Assembly (NCBI GenBank): GCA_040414495.1
Contig: JBEDUI010000195.1
Span: forward strand, 1 to 42,148
Origin: DATAVB01 sp040414495
GTDB lineage: Bacteria > Actinomycetota > Actinomycetes > Mycobacteriales > QHCD01
DNA: 42,148 nucleotides
Direction of reading: 5' to 3'
Made by a program: the position numbers and the translations under genes. The notes below the pieces were generated by a model. That model was given only the letters and a program-made list of their open reading frames with translations. It searched no databases and was not told the origin of the DNA. This document shows positions 25,155 through 32,245 of this stretch, in pieces (within the stretch, counting starts at the first letter, position 1; each line of letters opens with the position of its first letter).

Positions 25155-25573
25155 GCGCGCTGATCCGGCCGGCCGGGCCGGACGATGCCGCCGACCTGTT
25201 CGTCCTGGCGCACGCGCTGGCGACCTCGTTCAAGCCACACCGCGACGCCTTCGACGAATCGTTCGCCGTGCTGCTGAAAACCGAGTCCGCTCGTATTCTG
25301 GTCGCGACCGACCACAGTGGACTGTGCGGATACCTGCTCGGATTCACCCACCACACGTTTTACGCGAACGGGCCGGTGGCGTGGGTCGAGGAGGTCATGG
25401 TCGACGAGCGGGTCCGCCGAGCCGGCGTGGGCGCGGCGCTCATGGCCGAATTCGAAGGCTGGGCGGCCGATCGCGGCGCCGCGTTGGTGGCGCTGGCCAC
25501 CCGACGGGCGGCTCCCTTCTACGAGGCGTTGGACTACGAGGAATCGGCGACGTATTTCCGTAAATTACTGTGA
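25151..25573 (+). CDS. GNAT-family N-acetyltransferase
   Basis: A 140-residue GNAT domain. The acetyl-CoA-binding motif A is visible as VEEVMVDERVRRAGVGAALM (residues 76-95), followed by GAALVALATRRAAPFYEALDY with the typical late Tyr. N-terminal residues LIRPAGPDDAADLF match strand 1. It acetylates an unknown small molecule or protein amine. ATG 25151 and the stop each overlap neighbouring genes by 4 bases, so it belongs to one operon with the serine hydrolase and the P-loop kinase. Confidence 0.88.
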   Translation: MSALIRPAGPDDAADLFVLAHALATSFKPHRDAFDESFAVLLKTESARILVATDHSGLCGYLLGFTHHTFYANGPVAWVEEVMVDERVRRAGVGAALMAEFEGWAADRGAALVALATRRAAPFYEALDYEESATYFRKLL

Positions 25574-26199
25574 ATACCGTTATCGATCAGATCGCCCGCC
25601 GGGTGCCGCCGGCGACGGGATCGGACTGCGTACGCGTCGGAATTGACGGCGGCGACGCCGCCGGCAAAACGATTTTCGCCGACGAATTGGCTGCGGCGTT
25701 GCGGTCCCTCGGCCGTCCGGTCATACGGGTCAGCGCCGACGATTTCCATAACCCCCGGGACGTGCGATATCGGCGCGGACGTCATTCGGCCGAGGGATTC
25801 TGGCTGGACGCGTTCAATTACCCCCGGCTGATCGCCGACGTACTCATTCCGTTGGGCCCGGGCGGTTCGCGGCGGTACCGACCGAAAGCACACGACCTGC
25901 GTACCGACGCGATCCTGGACCCGCCCGAACGGCTCGCCCAGCCCGGCTCGGTGCTGGTGCTGGACGGGCTGTTCCTGCACCGCGACGAATTGGCCGGCCA
26001 GTGGGAATTCTCGGTCTTTCTCGACGTTCCCGAGGACGTCCGGACGCGCCGACTGGTCGAACGCGACGGCAGCCTGGATCCGACCCGCTATCTGCAGGCG
26101 CACCGGACCTACCTGGCCGCGTGCGCGCCGAGCGAGCGGGCCGGTGTGGTCGTCGCCAATACGTCGCCTGAACATCCGTCGGTCGTCATCTGGCGTTAG
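25570..26199 (+). CDS. Uridine-kinase-like P-loop kinase
   Basis: A 209-residue phosphotransferase with the NMP-kinase P-loop fold. Walker A is GIDGGDAAGKTIFADEL (residues 24-40), followed by VIRVSADDFHNPRDVRYRRG, the acceptor-binding DDFH block of uridine and pantothenate kinases, and the LVLDGLFLHRDEL Walker B-like strand. A lid-like RTRRLVERDG follows. The family is usually annotated as uridine kinase, but nucleoside specificity is not proved. GTG 25570 overlaps the GNAT stop as GTGA. It is the last gene of the operon. Confidence 0.85.
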   Translation: MNTVIDQIARRVPPATGSDCVRVGIDGGDAAGKTIFADELAAALRSLGRPVIRVSADDFHNPRDVRYRRGRHSAEGFWLDAFNYPRLIADVLIPLGPGGSRRYRPKAHDLRTDAILDPPERLAQPGSVLVLDGLFLHRDELAGQWEFSVFLDVPEDVRTRRLVERDGSLDPTRYLQAHRTYLAACAPSERAGVVVANTSPEHPSVVIWR

Positions 26200-26265
26200 T
26201 GATGCGCGATCAGTCTCGGTATATGCGGCTTGTGCGAGGCACTCCGACCCGTTAGGATCGAACTC

Positions 26266-26514
26266 GTGTTCGAATCGACGCGCTCCACCGGCTCGGCCCT
26301 CCCAGCGGGCCGGTGGGCGCCGTCGGTGCGCGAGTGCCAGGAGCTGTGGGCCGCCACCCCCAATGGCGTCACCGATTGGTTCGCTGCTTACGACCCACAG
26401 CTCGGCACCGACGCCGACATCGTGGAGATCATCGCCGATATGCTCGACGAGCCCGCTCAATCCGACACGAGTTCGACCTCGAATCCATCCTCATTCTCCA
26501 AATACGTCGCGTAA
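26266..26514 (+). CDS. Small hypothetical protein, 82 residues
   Basis: An unrecognised small frame from GTG 26266. Residues about 10-60 (RWAPSVRECQELWAATPNG, then DWFAAYDPQLGTD and IVEIIADMLDEPA) look protein-like and use GC-ending codons. The last ~20 residues are Ser/Thr-rich and lie antisense to the end of the VOC gene. This suggests that an older gene was cut short and now reads into its neighbour. I found no family. The tail-to-tail overlap with the VOC gene is 58 bases. Confidence 0.45.
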   Translation: MFESTRSTGSALPAGRWAPSVRECQELWAATPNGVTDWFAAYDPQLGTDADIVEIIADMLDEPAQSDTSSTSNPSSFSKYVA

Positions 26515-26849
26515 TGCTCCGGCCCACCGGCAAAGGGATGCCGGTCGGCGAAAAGCAGGCTCCACCCGTGCCGGGGCGCTGCCGCGGTCAGCTCGTCGAG
26601 TTCGGCCCGCGATCCGGCGTGCAGGGCCAGGTGGTTCAGCCCCGGGCGACAGCGTTCATGCTCGGCCGCGGTCAATGCCGGTGAACGCTCAACCACGAGA
26701 TATGTCTCGCCCAACTTCCAGCTGCGACCGTCCGGCCAGCGCTGAAATTCGGCGTACCCCAACTCGCCCAGCAGCCAACCCCAGCTGGCCACCGCCCGCT
26801 CAAGATCCGGCACCCACAGCTCGACGTGGTGCAGCATTCCGCGAGCCAT
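26457..26849 (-). CDS. VOC-family (glyoxalase-like) protein
   Basis: A 130-residue single vicinal-oxygen-chelate domain protein. The first half begins MLHHVELWVPDLERAVASWG, with a metal-site His, and contains LGYAEFQRWPDG. The second begins GLNHLALHAGSRAELD and ends YATYLENEDGFEVELV with a probable metal-ligand Glu. It could act on a small metabolite or bind an antibiotic. I chose ATG 26849 because GGAG lies six bases upstream; the frame continues to 26897 without support. It is divergent from the 26920 gene. Confidence 0.87.
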   Translation of the reverse strand: MARGMLHHVELWVPDLERAVASWGWLLGELGYAEFQRWPDGRSWKLGETYLVVERSPALTAAEHERCRPGLNHLALHAGSRAELDELTAAAPRHGWSLLFADRHPFAGGPEHYATYLENEDGFEVELVSD

Positions 26850-26907
26850 CGTGTCTCCGTCCGTGACCCCGAGTCGATGAGCGTACAAGGCATTCAAATG
26901 CGACCTT

Positions 26908-26913
26908 TAGAGT
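26908..26913 (+). promoter_or_regulatory. Possible -10 box of a leaderless transcript
   Basis: TAGAGT (the actinobacterial TANNNT pattern) is followed by six bases and then the GTG start of the next gene. No ribosome-binding sequence precedes that GTG, so transcription could begin at the start codon itself. Confidence 0.4.
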
Positions 26914-26919
26914 GTTGCC

Positions 26920-27354
26920 GTGCCTACCCTCTCGAATGCCGGAAAGGTCAGTCGACTTGGCATCGCCGCCGCGGTCCTCGTGATAACCCTGCTGGGCACC
27001 ATCCACGGGCAGGACGACTGGTTCCCGTTCGGGCCATTCAGGATGTACGCGAGCCGCGACAGCCCAAAGGCCGCAGTGAAATCCACGTTGATGCAGGGCA
27101 TTACGCCGGCCGGGAAACGGATAACCATCAACGGCACCGAAACCGGGCTGCGCCGGGCCGAGGTTGAGGGCCAGCTGGGCCGGTTCGAACGCAATCCCGC
27201 GCTGCTGGCGACGGTCGCGGATGCCTACCAGCGGCGGCACAACGGGGCGACGTTGGCGGCGGTGGAAATCGTGGTGCGTAATTACGGCCTGCGGGGCGGC
27301 GCCGCGACCGGGCACTACACGCAGAAACTGCTGGCCCGCTGGAGTCGATCATGA
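26920..27354 (+). CDS. Single-pass membrane protein, partner of HTTM-like protein
   Basis: A 144-residue protein with one N-terminal transmembrane segment (LGIAAAVLVITLLGTIHG, about residues 13-30) and an extracytoplasmic remainder containing DDWFPFGPFRMYASRD, a conspicuous aromatic motif. I do not recognise a catalytic domain. The stop overlaps the ATG of the HTTM-like gene by 4 bases, so the two are made together. In actinobacteria, small proteins of this kind often sit directly before HTTM genes, which supports a joint function, otherwise unknown. Confidence 0.75.
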   Translation: MPTLSNAGKVSRLGIAAAVLVITLLGTIHGQDDWFPFGPFRMYASRDSPKAAVKSTLMQGITPAGKRITINGTETGLRRAEVEGQLGRFERNPALLATVADAYQRRHNGATLAAVEIVVRNYGLRGGAATGHYTQKLLARWSRS

Positions 27355-28235
27355 GCCGTTTCACCGGTTGGTGGTTCACCCCGATGCCGTTGGGCCGCAT
27401 CGCCGCCCTGCGCACGATCGCGTACCTGTTTATCCCGCTCGACATCTTCGTATTCACCCCGTGGATCCGGCAGCACGCCGATATCTCCACCCGGCTGTAC
27501 GACCCGCTGCTGGTTGCCCGGGTGCTGCATCTGCCCGAACCCACCCACGCGTTCGTGCTCACCGTCCAGTGGCTGCTGGTGGCGGCGGCGTTGGCCGGCG
27601 CGACCGGCCGCGCGCCCAGGCTGCTCGGCACCGCGATCTTCCTGCTCTACGGGGAGTGGATGGTGATCGCGATGTCGTACGGAAAGGTCGATCACGACCG
27701 GTACGCCTACCTGGTTTTGTTGGCCGTGCTGCCGACCATCGGCGCGGTCCGGTACGGCCAGCGCGAGCCGAGCGAGGCGGTGGGGTGGGCGCTGCGCTGC
27801 GTACAGCTCGCCGTTGTGTTGACGTATTTCCTGGCATCCTGGGCGAAATTCCGTTTCGGCGGATTCAACTGGCCGACCGGCGCGATTTTCGAATGGGCGA
27901 TTATCCGGCGCGGCACGTTCCTGTCGAATTGGCTGCTGCATTACCCGCATCTGTTGGAAATCGGCCAGTTCGGCATGATCGTGGCCGAGTTGGCATCACC
28001 GCTGATCCTGCTGGTGGCCCGGTCCGACCGCGGACGGTACCTGGCCGTGGCCACGATGTTGCTGTTCCACCTGGTGACCTTCGGCGCGCTGACCATCATC
28101 TTCCTGCCGCACCTGGTCGCGATCCTGTCATTCCTGCCGTTGGAGCGGCATCGCCCGGTGCTGTGGGTCCGGGCCCGGTTCACGCCGCGTTCGCCCGCGC
28201 TGGCTGAACCGACCGAGCAATACTCGGGGTCATGA
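27351..28235 (+). CDS. HTTM-like (vitamin K carboxylase-related) integral membrane protein
   Basis: A 294-residue protein with about six to eight hydrophobic helices. MPLGRIAALRTIAYLFIPLD opens the HTTM-type first helix, AIFLLYGEWMVIAMSYGKVD followed by HDRYAYLVLLAVLP is the region most like the family, and FNWPTGAIFEWAI follows. HTTM proteins are related to gamma-glutamyl carboxylase transmembrane domains, but bacterial members mostly have no assigned reaction. The C-terminus is short, with no lumenal beta domain. It overlaps the partner gene upstream and the AraC gene downstream by 4 bases. Confidence 0.75.
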   Translation: MSRFTGWWFTPMPLGRIAALRTIAYLFIPLDIFVFTPWIRQHADISTRLYDPLLVARVLHLPEPTHAFVLTVQWLLVAAALAGATGRAPRLLGTAIFLLYGEWMVIAMSYGKVDHDRYAYLVLLAVLPTIGAVRYGQREPSEAVGWALRCVQLAVVLTYFLASWAKFRFGGFNWPTGAIFEWAIIRRGTFLSNWLLHYPHLLEIGQFGMIVAELASPLILLVARSDRGRYLAVATMLLFHLVTFGALTIIFLPHLVAILSFLPLERHRPVLWVRARFTPRSPALAEPTEQYSGS

Positions 28236-28666
28236 CGACGTTGCCGCCGGCGCGGTACCTCAGCCGGGCCAAGGACCTGGCCGACGCCCGGTTCTTCGAG
28301 CCGCTGGACGTGGACGACCTGGCCCACGCCGCCGGGCTGTCCCGGGCGCATTTCAGCCGGGAGTTCCGGCGCGCCTTCGGCGAATCCCCGCACGCGTACC
28401 TGCTGACCCGCCGGCTGGAACGGGCCGCGGCGATGCTGCGCGGCACCGACCGCTCGGTCGCCGACATCTGCTTCGCGGTGGGCCTGTCCAGCGTCGGATC
28501 GTTCACCAGCAGCTTTACCCGCACCTACGGCCTGTCCCCGACCGCCTACCGCGCCGCCTATCCCCCGGCCGCGGCGTACGCGATCATTCCGACCTGTGTG
28601 CTGCGAGCCTACGGCCGGCCGCAACACCGCACGTTTGGAGAAGACACCGCCCGCGCGGGCCAATAA
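28232..28666 (+). CDS. AraC-family regulator, DNA-binding domain only
   Basis: A 144-residue protein that is nearly all AraC/XylS double helix-turn-helix (residues 8-110): DVDDLAHAAGLSRAHFSREF for the first HTH and SVADICFAVGLSSVGSFTSS followed by FTRTYGLSPTAYR for the second. No ligand domain is present. The ATG overlaps the HTTM-like stop, but the following VOC gene, 37 bases downstream with its own strong ribosome site, is the usual partner of such short AraC proteins. It may regulate that gene and itself. Confidence 0.88.
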   Translation: MTTLPPARYLSRAKDLADARFFEPLDVDDLAHAAGLSRAHFSREFRRAFGESPHAYLLTRRLERAAAMLRGTDRSVADICFAVGLSSVGSFTSSFTRTYGLSPTAYRAAYPPAAAYAIIPTCVLRAYGRPQHRTFGEDTARAGQ

Positions 28667-28703
28667 CGTCATCGGCAGCAAGGCTTCTACGAAGGAGTTT
28701 CCG

Positions 28704-29132
28704 ATGATTCAGGTTTCCAACGTGCAGGTGTGGGTGCACGACCAGGATGAGGCGCTGGAGTTCTATACCCGGAAGCTAGGGTTGGAGGTCCGGGCCGACG
28801 CGACGGTCGCCGAAATGGGCAACTTCCGTTGGCTGACCGTCGGCGCGGTGGGCCAACCGGATTTCGCTATTACGTTGATGGCGATTCCCGGCCCGCCGAT
28901 GATCGATGCCGAGACGGCCGAGCAGTTGCGTACGCTGATGGCCAAGGGTGCGGTCGGCACCGTCTTTTTGTCCACAGAGGACTGTCAGGCCGACTACGAA
29001 CTGTTGAAGAGTCGCGGGGTCGAATTCACCGAGGCACCGGAGAAACGGCCGTACGGTATCGACGCCGGGTTCCGTGACCCGTCCGGCAACAATTTCCGGC
29101 TCACCGAGGCGCACGAGCTCACCTCGGCCTGA
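28704..29132 (+). CDS. VOC-family (glyoxalase/bleomycin-resistance-like) protein
   Basis: A 142-residue VOC domain. MIQVSNVQVWVHDQDEALEF starts the first beta-alpha-beta-beta-beta unit, YTRKLGLEVRAD follows, and FRDPSGNNFRLTEAHE carries the typical C-terminal Asp-Pro-x-Gly-Asn signature. The ATG 28704 has GAAGGAG seven bases upstream. It belongs to the small stand-alone class often found with a short AraC or ArsR regulator, so a role in detoxifying or binding a small molecule is plausible. Confidence 0.9.
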   Translation: MIQVSNVQVWVHDQDEALEFYTRKLGLEVRADATVAEMGNFRWLTVGAVGQPDFAITLMAIPGPPMIDAETAEQLRTLMAKGAVGTVFLSTEDCQADYELLKSRGVEFTEAPEKRPYGIDAGFRDPSGNNFRLTEAHELTSA

Positions 29133-29173
29133 TCTTCCGGGCCGGCGCGCAAAACCCGACCGGGACCGCACCC

Positions 29174-29203
29174 TTGGCCTTGGCCTTGGCCTTGGCCTTG
29201 GCC
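29174..29203. repeat. Hexanucleotide microsatellite (TTGGCC)x5
   Basis: Five perfect tandem copies of TTGGCC lie in the non-coding spacer after the VOC gene. It is not a CRISPR: there are no spacers. Confidence 0.95.
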
Positions 29204-29213
29204 CCGTGCCCCC

Positions 29214-29258
29214 GAGGCCCGAGGCCCGAGGCCCGAGGCCCGAGGCCCGAGGCCCGAG
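29214..29258. repeat. Heptanucleotide microsatellite (GAGGCCC)x6
   Basis: Six perfect copies of GAGGCCC plus a partial GAG. The run merges directly into the left arm of the following palindrome. Confidence 0.95.
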
Positions 29259-29333
29259 TTGATCATGGAGTTCCCTGCGCGAAACGCCGACGACACGCCG
29301 AGATTCGCGTCGGCAACTTCATGATCAACTCGG
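29254..29333. repeat. 80-bp imperfect palindrome
   Basis: Outer arms CCGAGTTGATCATGGAGTT (29254-29272) and AACTTCATGATCAACTCGG (29315-29333) match as inverted repeats at 18 of 19 positions. A further inner pair, GCCGACG/CGTCGGC (29286-29292, 29308-29314), extends the stem. I recall GAGTTGATCATG-type motifs recurring between genes in actinomycetes, so this is probably a REP-like dispersed element. It could also terminate the converging VOC and DCC transcripts. Confidence 0.75.
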
Positions 29334-29370
29334 TCGGGGGGGGCAAACCCAGATTTGCGGGTCGGACGAG

Positions 29371-29814
29371 TTAGCCGGTCGTGCCGCCCGACGACCCAGC
29401 CACACCCGACGACCCAGCCACACCCGACGACCCAGACGCGCCCGGACGCTGCTCCGGCGGCAACGCACAGGCCGGGGTGCCGCCGGGCAGCCGATGCCGG
29501 TTGTCCGCGATCAGCCGGTAGATACCGCGAGCGAGCCAGGAAAACGGCGGTGTCAGGGCGATCCAGCCCGGCACCCGCCACCAACCGCCAGCATCGAGCA
29601 ACAACCGCCCGACCGCCGCGTGGCCAGCGCTGATCGTGCCGTCGGCCGCGACCCACTGCACCTTGTCCTGCGCCTGCGCGACGGTCAGCCCGAGCGCGGC
29701 CAGGTCGCAATCCTGCCAGGCCACCACGGTCGCGCTGGTCGGGATATGGCGGTGCAGAAAGCGGACCGAGGTGGTGCAGAAACCGCAATCGCCGTCGTAC
29801 ACAAGGGTTGTCAT
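29371..29814 (-). CDS. DCC-family (DUF393) thiol oxidoreductase-like protein
   Basis: A 147-residue thioredoxin-like protein of the DCC family. The defining motif is LVYDGDCGFCTTSVRFL at the N-terminus with a CxxC pair, followed by VVAWQDCDLAALG and the helical WWRVPGWIALTPPFSWLARG. Substrates are unknown, and DCC proteins often accompany HTTM proteins. The start (29814) overlaps the Nudix stop by 4 bases. The C-terminus is a low-complexity Gly/Ser tail with SSGVAG repeats, encoded by an 18-bp DNA repeat. Confidence 0.9.
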   Translation of the reverse strand: MTTLVYDGDCGFCTTSVRFLHRHIPTSATVVAWQDCDLAALGLTVAQAQDKVQWVAADGTISAGHAAVGRLLLDAGGWWRVPGWIALTPPFSWLARGIYRLIADNRHRLPGGTPACALPPEQRPGASGSSGVAGSSGVAGSSGGTTG

Positions 29815-30410
29815 CGGCCTGCCCAAGGTGCGTCGGCCGGACGCAATCCAGTCCAGCCGACATCGCGGGCGCGGGCGGCGGCCAGCACACCGGCCACGGT
29901 CGCGGAGTTCTCCAACTCGCCGGCGAACACCTTGGCCACCGCCTCATCCAGCCCGATTCGGGTCACGGTCATCTCAGCCTCTTCGTCACCGTTGGCCACA
30001 TACCGGTCGGCTTCGTCCACATCGGACAGATTGCGAGCCAGAAATACCCGTACCGTTTCGGTGCTGATCCCCGGCGACGCGACCAGGTCGACCAGCGTGT
30101 GCCAAGAGCCGGCTCGCAGATGCGCCTCCTCGGCCAATTCGCGGGCGGCCGCGGCGGCCGGCGCCTCCCCCGCCACGTCCAGCAGGCCGGCCGGAATCTC
30201 CCACAGATACCGGCGCACCGGGTGCCGGTATTGCCGCACCATCACGATCCGGTCGGATTCGTCGACCGCCGCGATCACCACCGCGCCGGGGTGCACCAAC
30301 ACCTCGCGCACCGCGGTATTGCCGCCCGGCATGACGACCTCGTCCCGGCGCAACGCGAACAGCTTCCCGCGGTACACCTCGTCGCTGGCCGCCACCGCAT
30401 AGTTGTTCAC
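29811..30410 (-). CDS. Nudix hydrolase, ADP-ribose pyrophosphatase type
   Basis: A 199-residue Nudix protein, orthologous by position to Rv1700 downstream of pyrG. The Nudix box reads ...GEAPAAAAARELAEEAHLRA; the REL-x-EE core that binds magnesium is intact, while the last Gly is Ala. The preceding block MVRQYRHPVRRYLWEIPAG is typical of ADP-ribose pyrophosphatases, which hydrolyse ADP-ribose to AMP and ribose-5-phosphate. A hairpin terminator separates it from pyrG, and it overlaps the DCC gene by 4 bases. Confidence 0.92.
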   Translation of the reverse strand: MNNYAVAASDEVYRGKLFALRRDEVVMPGGNTAVREVLVHPGAVVIAAVDESDRIVMVRQYRHPVRRYLWEIPAGLLDVAGEAPAAAAARELAEEAHLRAGSWHTLVDLVASPGISTETVRVFLARNLSDVDEADRYVANGDEEAEMTVTRIGLDEAVAKVFAGELENSATVAGVLAAARARDVGWTGLRPADAPWAGR

Positions 30411-30435
30411 CGCTGAATTCTCCGTATCTCAAGGA

Positions 30436-30472
30436 AAACGCCGCCATGGCGCGAAGCACCATGGCGGCGTTT
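30436..30472 (-). terminator. Strong hairpin terminator after pyrG
   Basis: Perfect 14-bp arms AAACGCCGCCATGG / CCATGGCGGCGTTT with a 9-base loop; on the minus strand it ends in TTTTCC. It lies ten bases past the pyrG stop and 25 bases before the Nudix start, implying that the Nudix gene has its own promoter or depends on readthrough. Confidence 0.85.
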
Positions 30473-30481
30473 AACGGGCGC

Positions 30482-32161
30482 TCAGACCTTAGCCGGCTCG
30501 GGCAACTCGACCGGCAACCGCTCAGCCGCGACGTAATCCAATGCGGCCCCGATGAACGCGCGGAACAACGGGTGCGGCCGAGTCGGACGGGACTTGAACT
30601 CCGGGTGCGCCTGCGTTCCCACAAAGAACGGGTGCAATTCCGGCGAGAGCTCGGCGAATTCCACCAACCGCTCGTCCGGGGACAGACCGGAGAACACCAC
30701 GCCGGCCTTCTCCAACTGCTCGCGGTAGGCGTTGTTCACCTCGTACCGGTGCCGGTGCCGCTCGGAAATCTCGGCGGCGTCGTACGCCCGCGCGACGATC
30801 GATCCAGACTTCAGCCGCGCCGTGTACGCACCCAGCCGCATCGTGCCGCCCATGTCCTTCTTGCCGTCGACGACAGCGCGCTGGTCGGCCATCGTCGCGA
30901 TCACCGGATCCGGCGTGACCGAGTCGAATTCCGCCGAATTCGCATCGGGCAGCCCGGCCAACCCGCGGGCCGCCTCGATTACCAGACACTGCAGGCCCAG
31001 ACACAGCCCAAGCAACGGAATCTGCCGGGTACGCGCGTACCGAATAGCGCCGATCTTTCCCTCGATGCCCCGAACGCCGAAGCCACCGGGAATCAACACG
31101 CCGTCCACATTGGACAACGCGTGGGCCGCGCCCTCGGGCGTGATGCACTCATCAGAGGGGACCCAGCGGATTTCCACCTTGGCCCGATGAGGAAAACCGC
31201 CGGCCCGTAAGGCTTCCGTCACCGACAGGTACGCATCGGGCAGGTCGATATATTTGCCGACCAATGCGATCCGCACTGTCTGACTAGGACGGTGCACCCG
31301 CTCCAGCAGGTCGTCCCATTCGGACCAATTGACGTCCCGGAAAGGCAATCCCAGCCGGCGTACGACGTAAGCGTCCAAACCCTCGCCGTGCAGCACCTTC
31401 GGCAGGTCGTAGATCGAGGGAGCGTCCGGATTGGACACCACCGCTTCGAGGTCCACGTCGCACATCAGCGAAATCTTGCGTTTGACCGACTCGGGTAGTT
31501 CCCGATCACACCGACACACCAGCGCATCGGGCTGAATACCGATACTGCGCAGCGCCGCGACCGAATGCTGCGTCGGCTTGGTCTTCAGCTCGCCGGACGG
31601 CCCGAGATACGGCACCAGCGAAACGTGCAGGAAGAAGCAGTTGTCCCGCCCGACGTCGTGCCGGACCTGGCGAGCCGCCTCCAGGAAAGGCAGCGACTCG
31701 ATATCGCCGACCGTACCGCCGATCTCGGTGATGACAACGTCCACACCGGACCCACCCATGGCCAGGATCCGGCCTTTGATCTCGTTGGTGATGTGCGGAA
31801 TGACCTGAACCGTGTCGCCGAGATACTCCCCGCGCCGTTCTTTCGCGATCACCTCCGAATACACCTGTCCGGTGGTGACATTGGCCGAGCCGTGCAACTC
31901 GACGTCCAGGAACCGCTCGTAATGGCCGATATCAAGATCGGTTTCGGCACCGTCGTCGGTCACGAATACCTCGCCGTGCTGGAACGGGTTCATCGTTCCG
32001 GGGTCGACATTGAGGTACGGATCGAGCTTTTGCATGGTTACGCGCAAACCGCGCGCCGTGAGCAGGTTGCCCAGGCTGCTTGCCGTCAGGCCCTTACCCA
32101 ATGAGGAGGCGACGCCCCCGGTCACGAATACGTGTTTCGTCGTCCGATCGGACTGCAACAA
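30482..32161 (-). CDS. pyrG: CTP synthase
   Basis: A 559-residue enzyme forming CTP from UTP, ATP and glutamine. The N-terminal amidoligase domain (about 1-275) begins KHVFVTGGVASSLGKGLTAS. The C-terminal class I glutaminase domain has the oxyanion GGFGVRG, the nucleophile Cys in PLLGLCLGLQC and the His-Pro-Glu end of the triad in AHPEFKSRP. Length is normal. Starts are TTG codons at 32161 or 32158, with GGGAG just upstream. It is in its conserved place between murJ/steA genes and the Nudix gene. Confidence 0.97.
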   Translation of the reverse strand: MLQSDRTTKHVFVTGGVASSLGKGLTASSLGNLLTARGLRVTMQKLDPYLNVDPGTMNPFQHGEVFVTDDGAETDLDIGHYERFLDVELHGSANVTTGQVYSEVIAKERRGEYLGDTVQVIPHITNEIKGRILAMGGSGVDVVITEIGGTVGDIESLPFLEAARQVRHDVGRDNCFFLHVSLVPYLGPSGELKTKPTQHSVAALRSIGIQPDALVCRCDRELPESVKRKISLMCDVDLEAVVSNPDAPSIYDLPKVLHGEGLDAYVVRRLGLPFRDVNWSEWDDLLERVHRPSQTVRIALVGKYIDLPDAYLSVTEALRAGGFPHRAKVEIRWVPSDECITPEGAAHALSNVDGVLIPGGFGVRGIEGKIGAIRYARTRQIPLLGLCLGLQCLVIEAARGLAGLPDANSAEFDSVTPDPVIATMADQRAVVDGKKDMGGTMRLGAYTARLKSGSIVARAYDAAEISERHRHRYEVNNAYREQLEKAGVVFSGLSPDERLVEFAELSPELHPFFVGTQAHPEFKSRPTRPHPLFRAFIGAALDYVAAERLPVELPEPAKV

Positions 32162-32245
32162 GGAGGCTCCCGCGGTCAGTCTGGTTTAGGGCCGATATAC
32201 CGAGCCCCACGATCCACGGGAATTCACGGTAACACGTTTTGACCG

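Noticed and set aside
29174..29258. CRISPR-like short repeats
   Set aside because: They are pure tandem microsatellites without spacers, and there are no cas genes.
29371..29465. Repeat array as a mobile element
   Set aside because: The repeats are in frame within the DCC gene and encode a Gly/Ser tail; no inverted ends.
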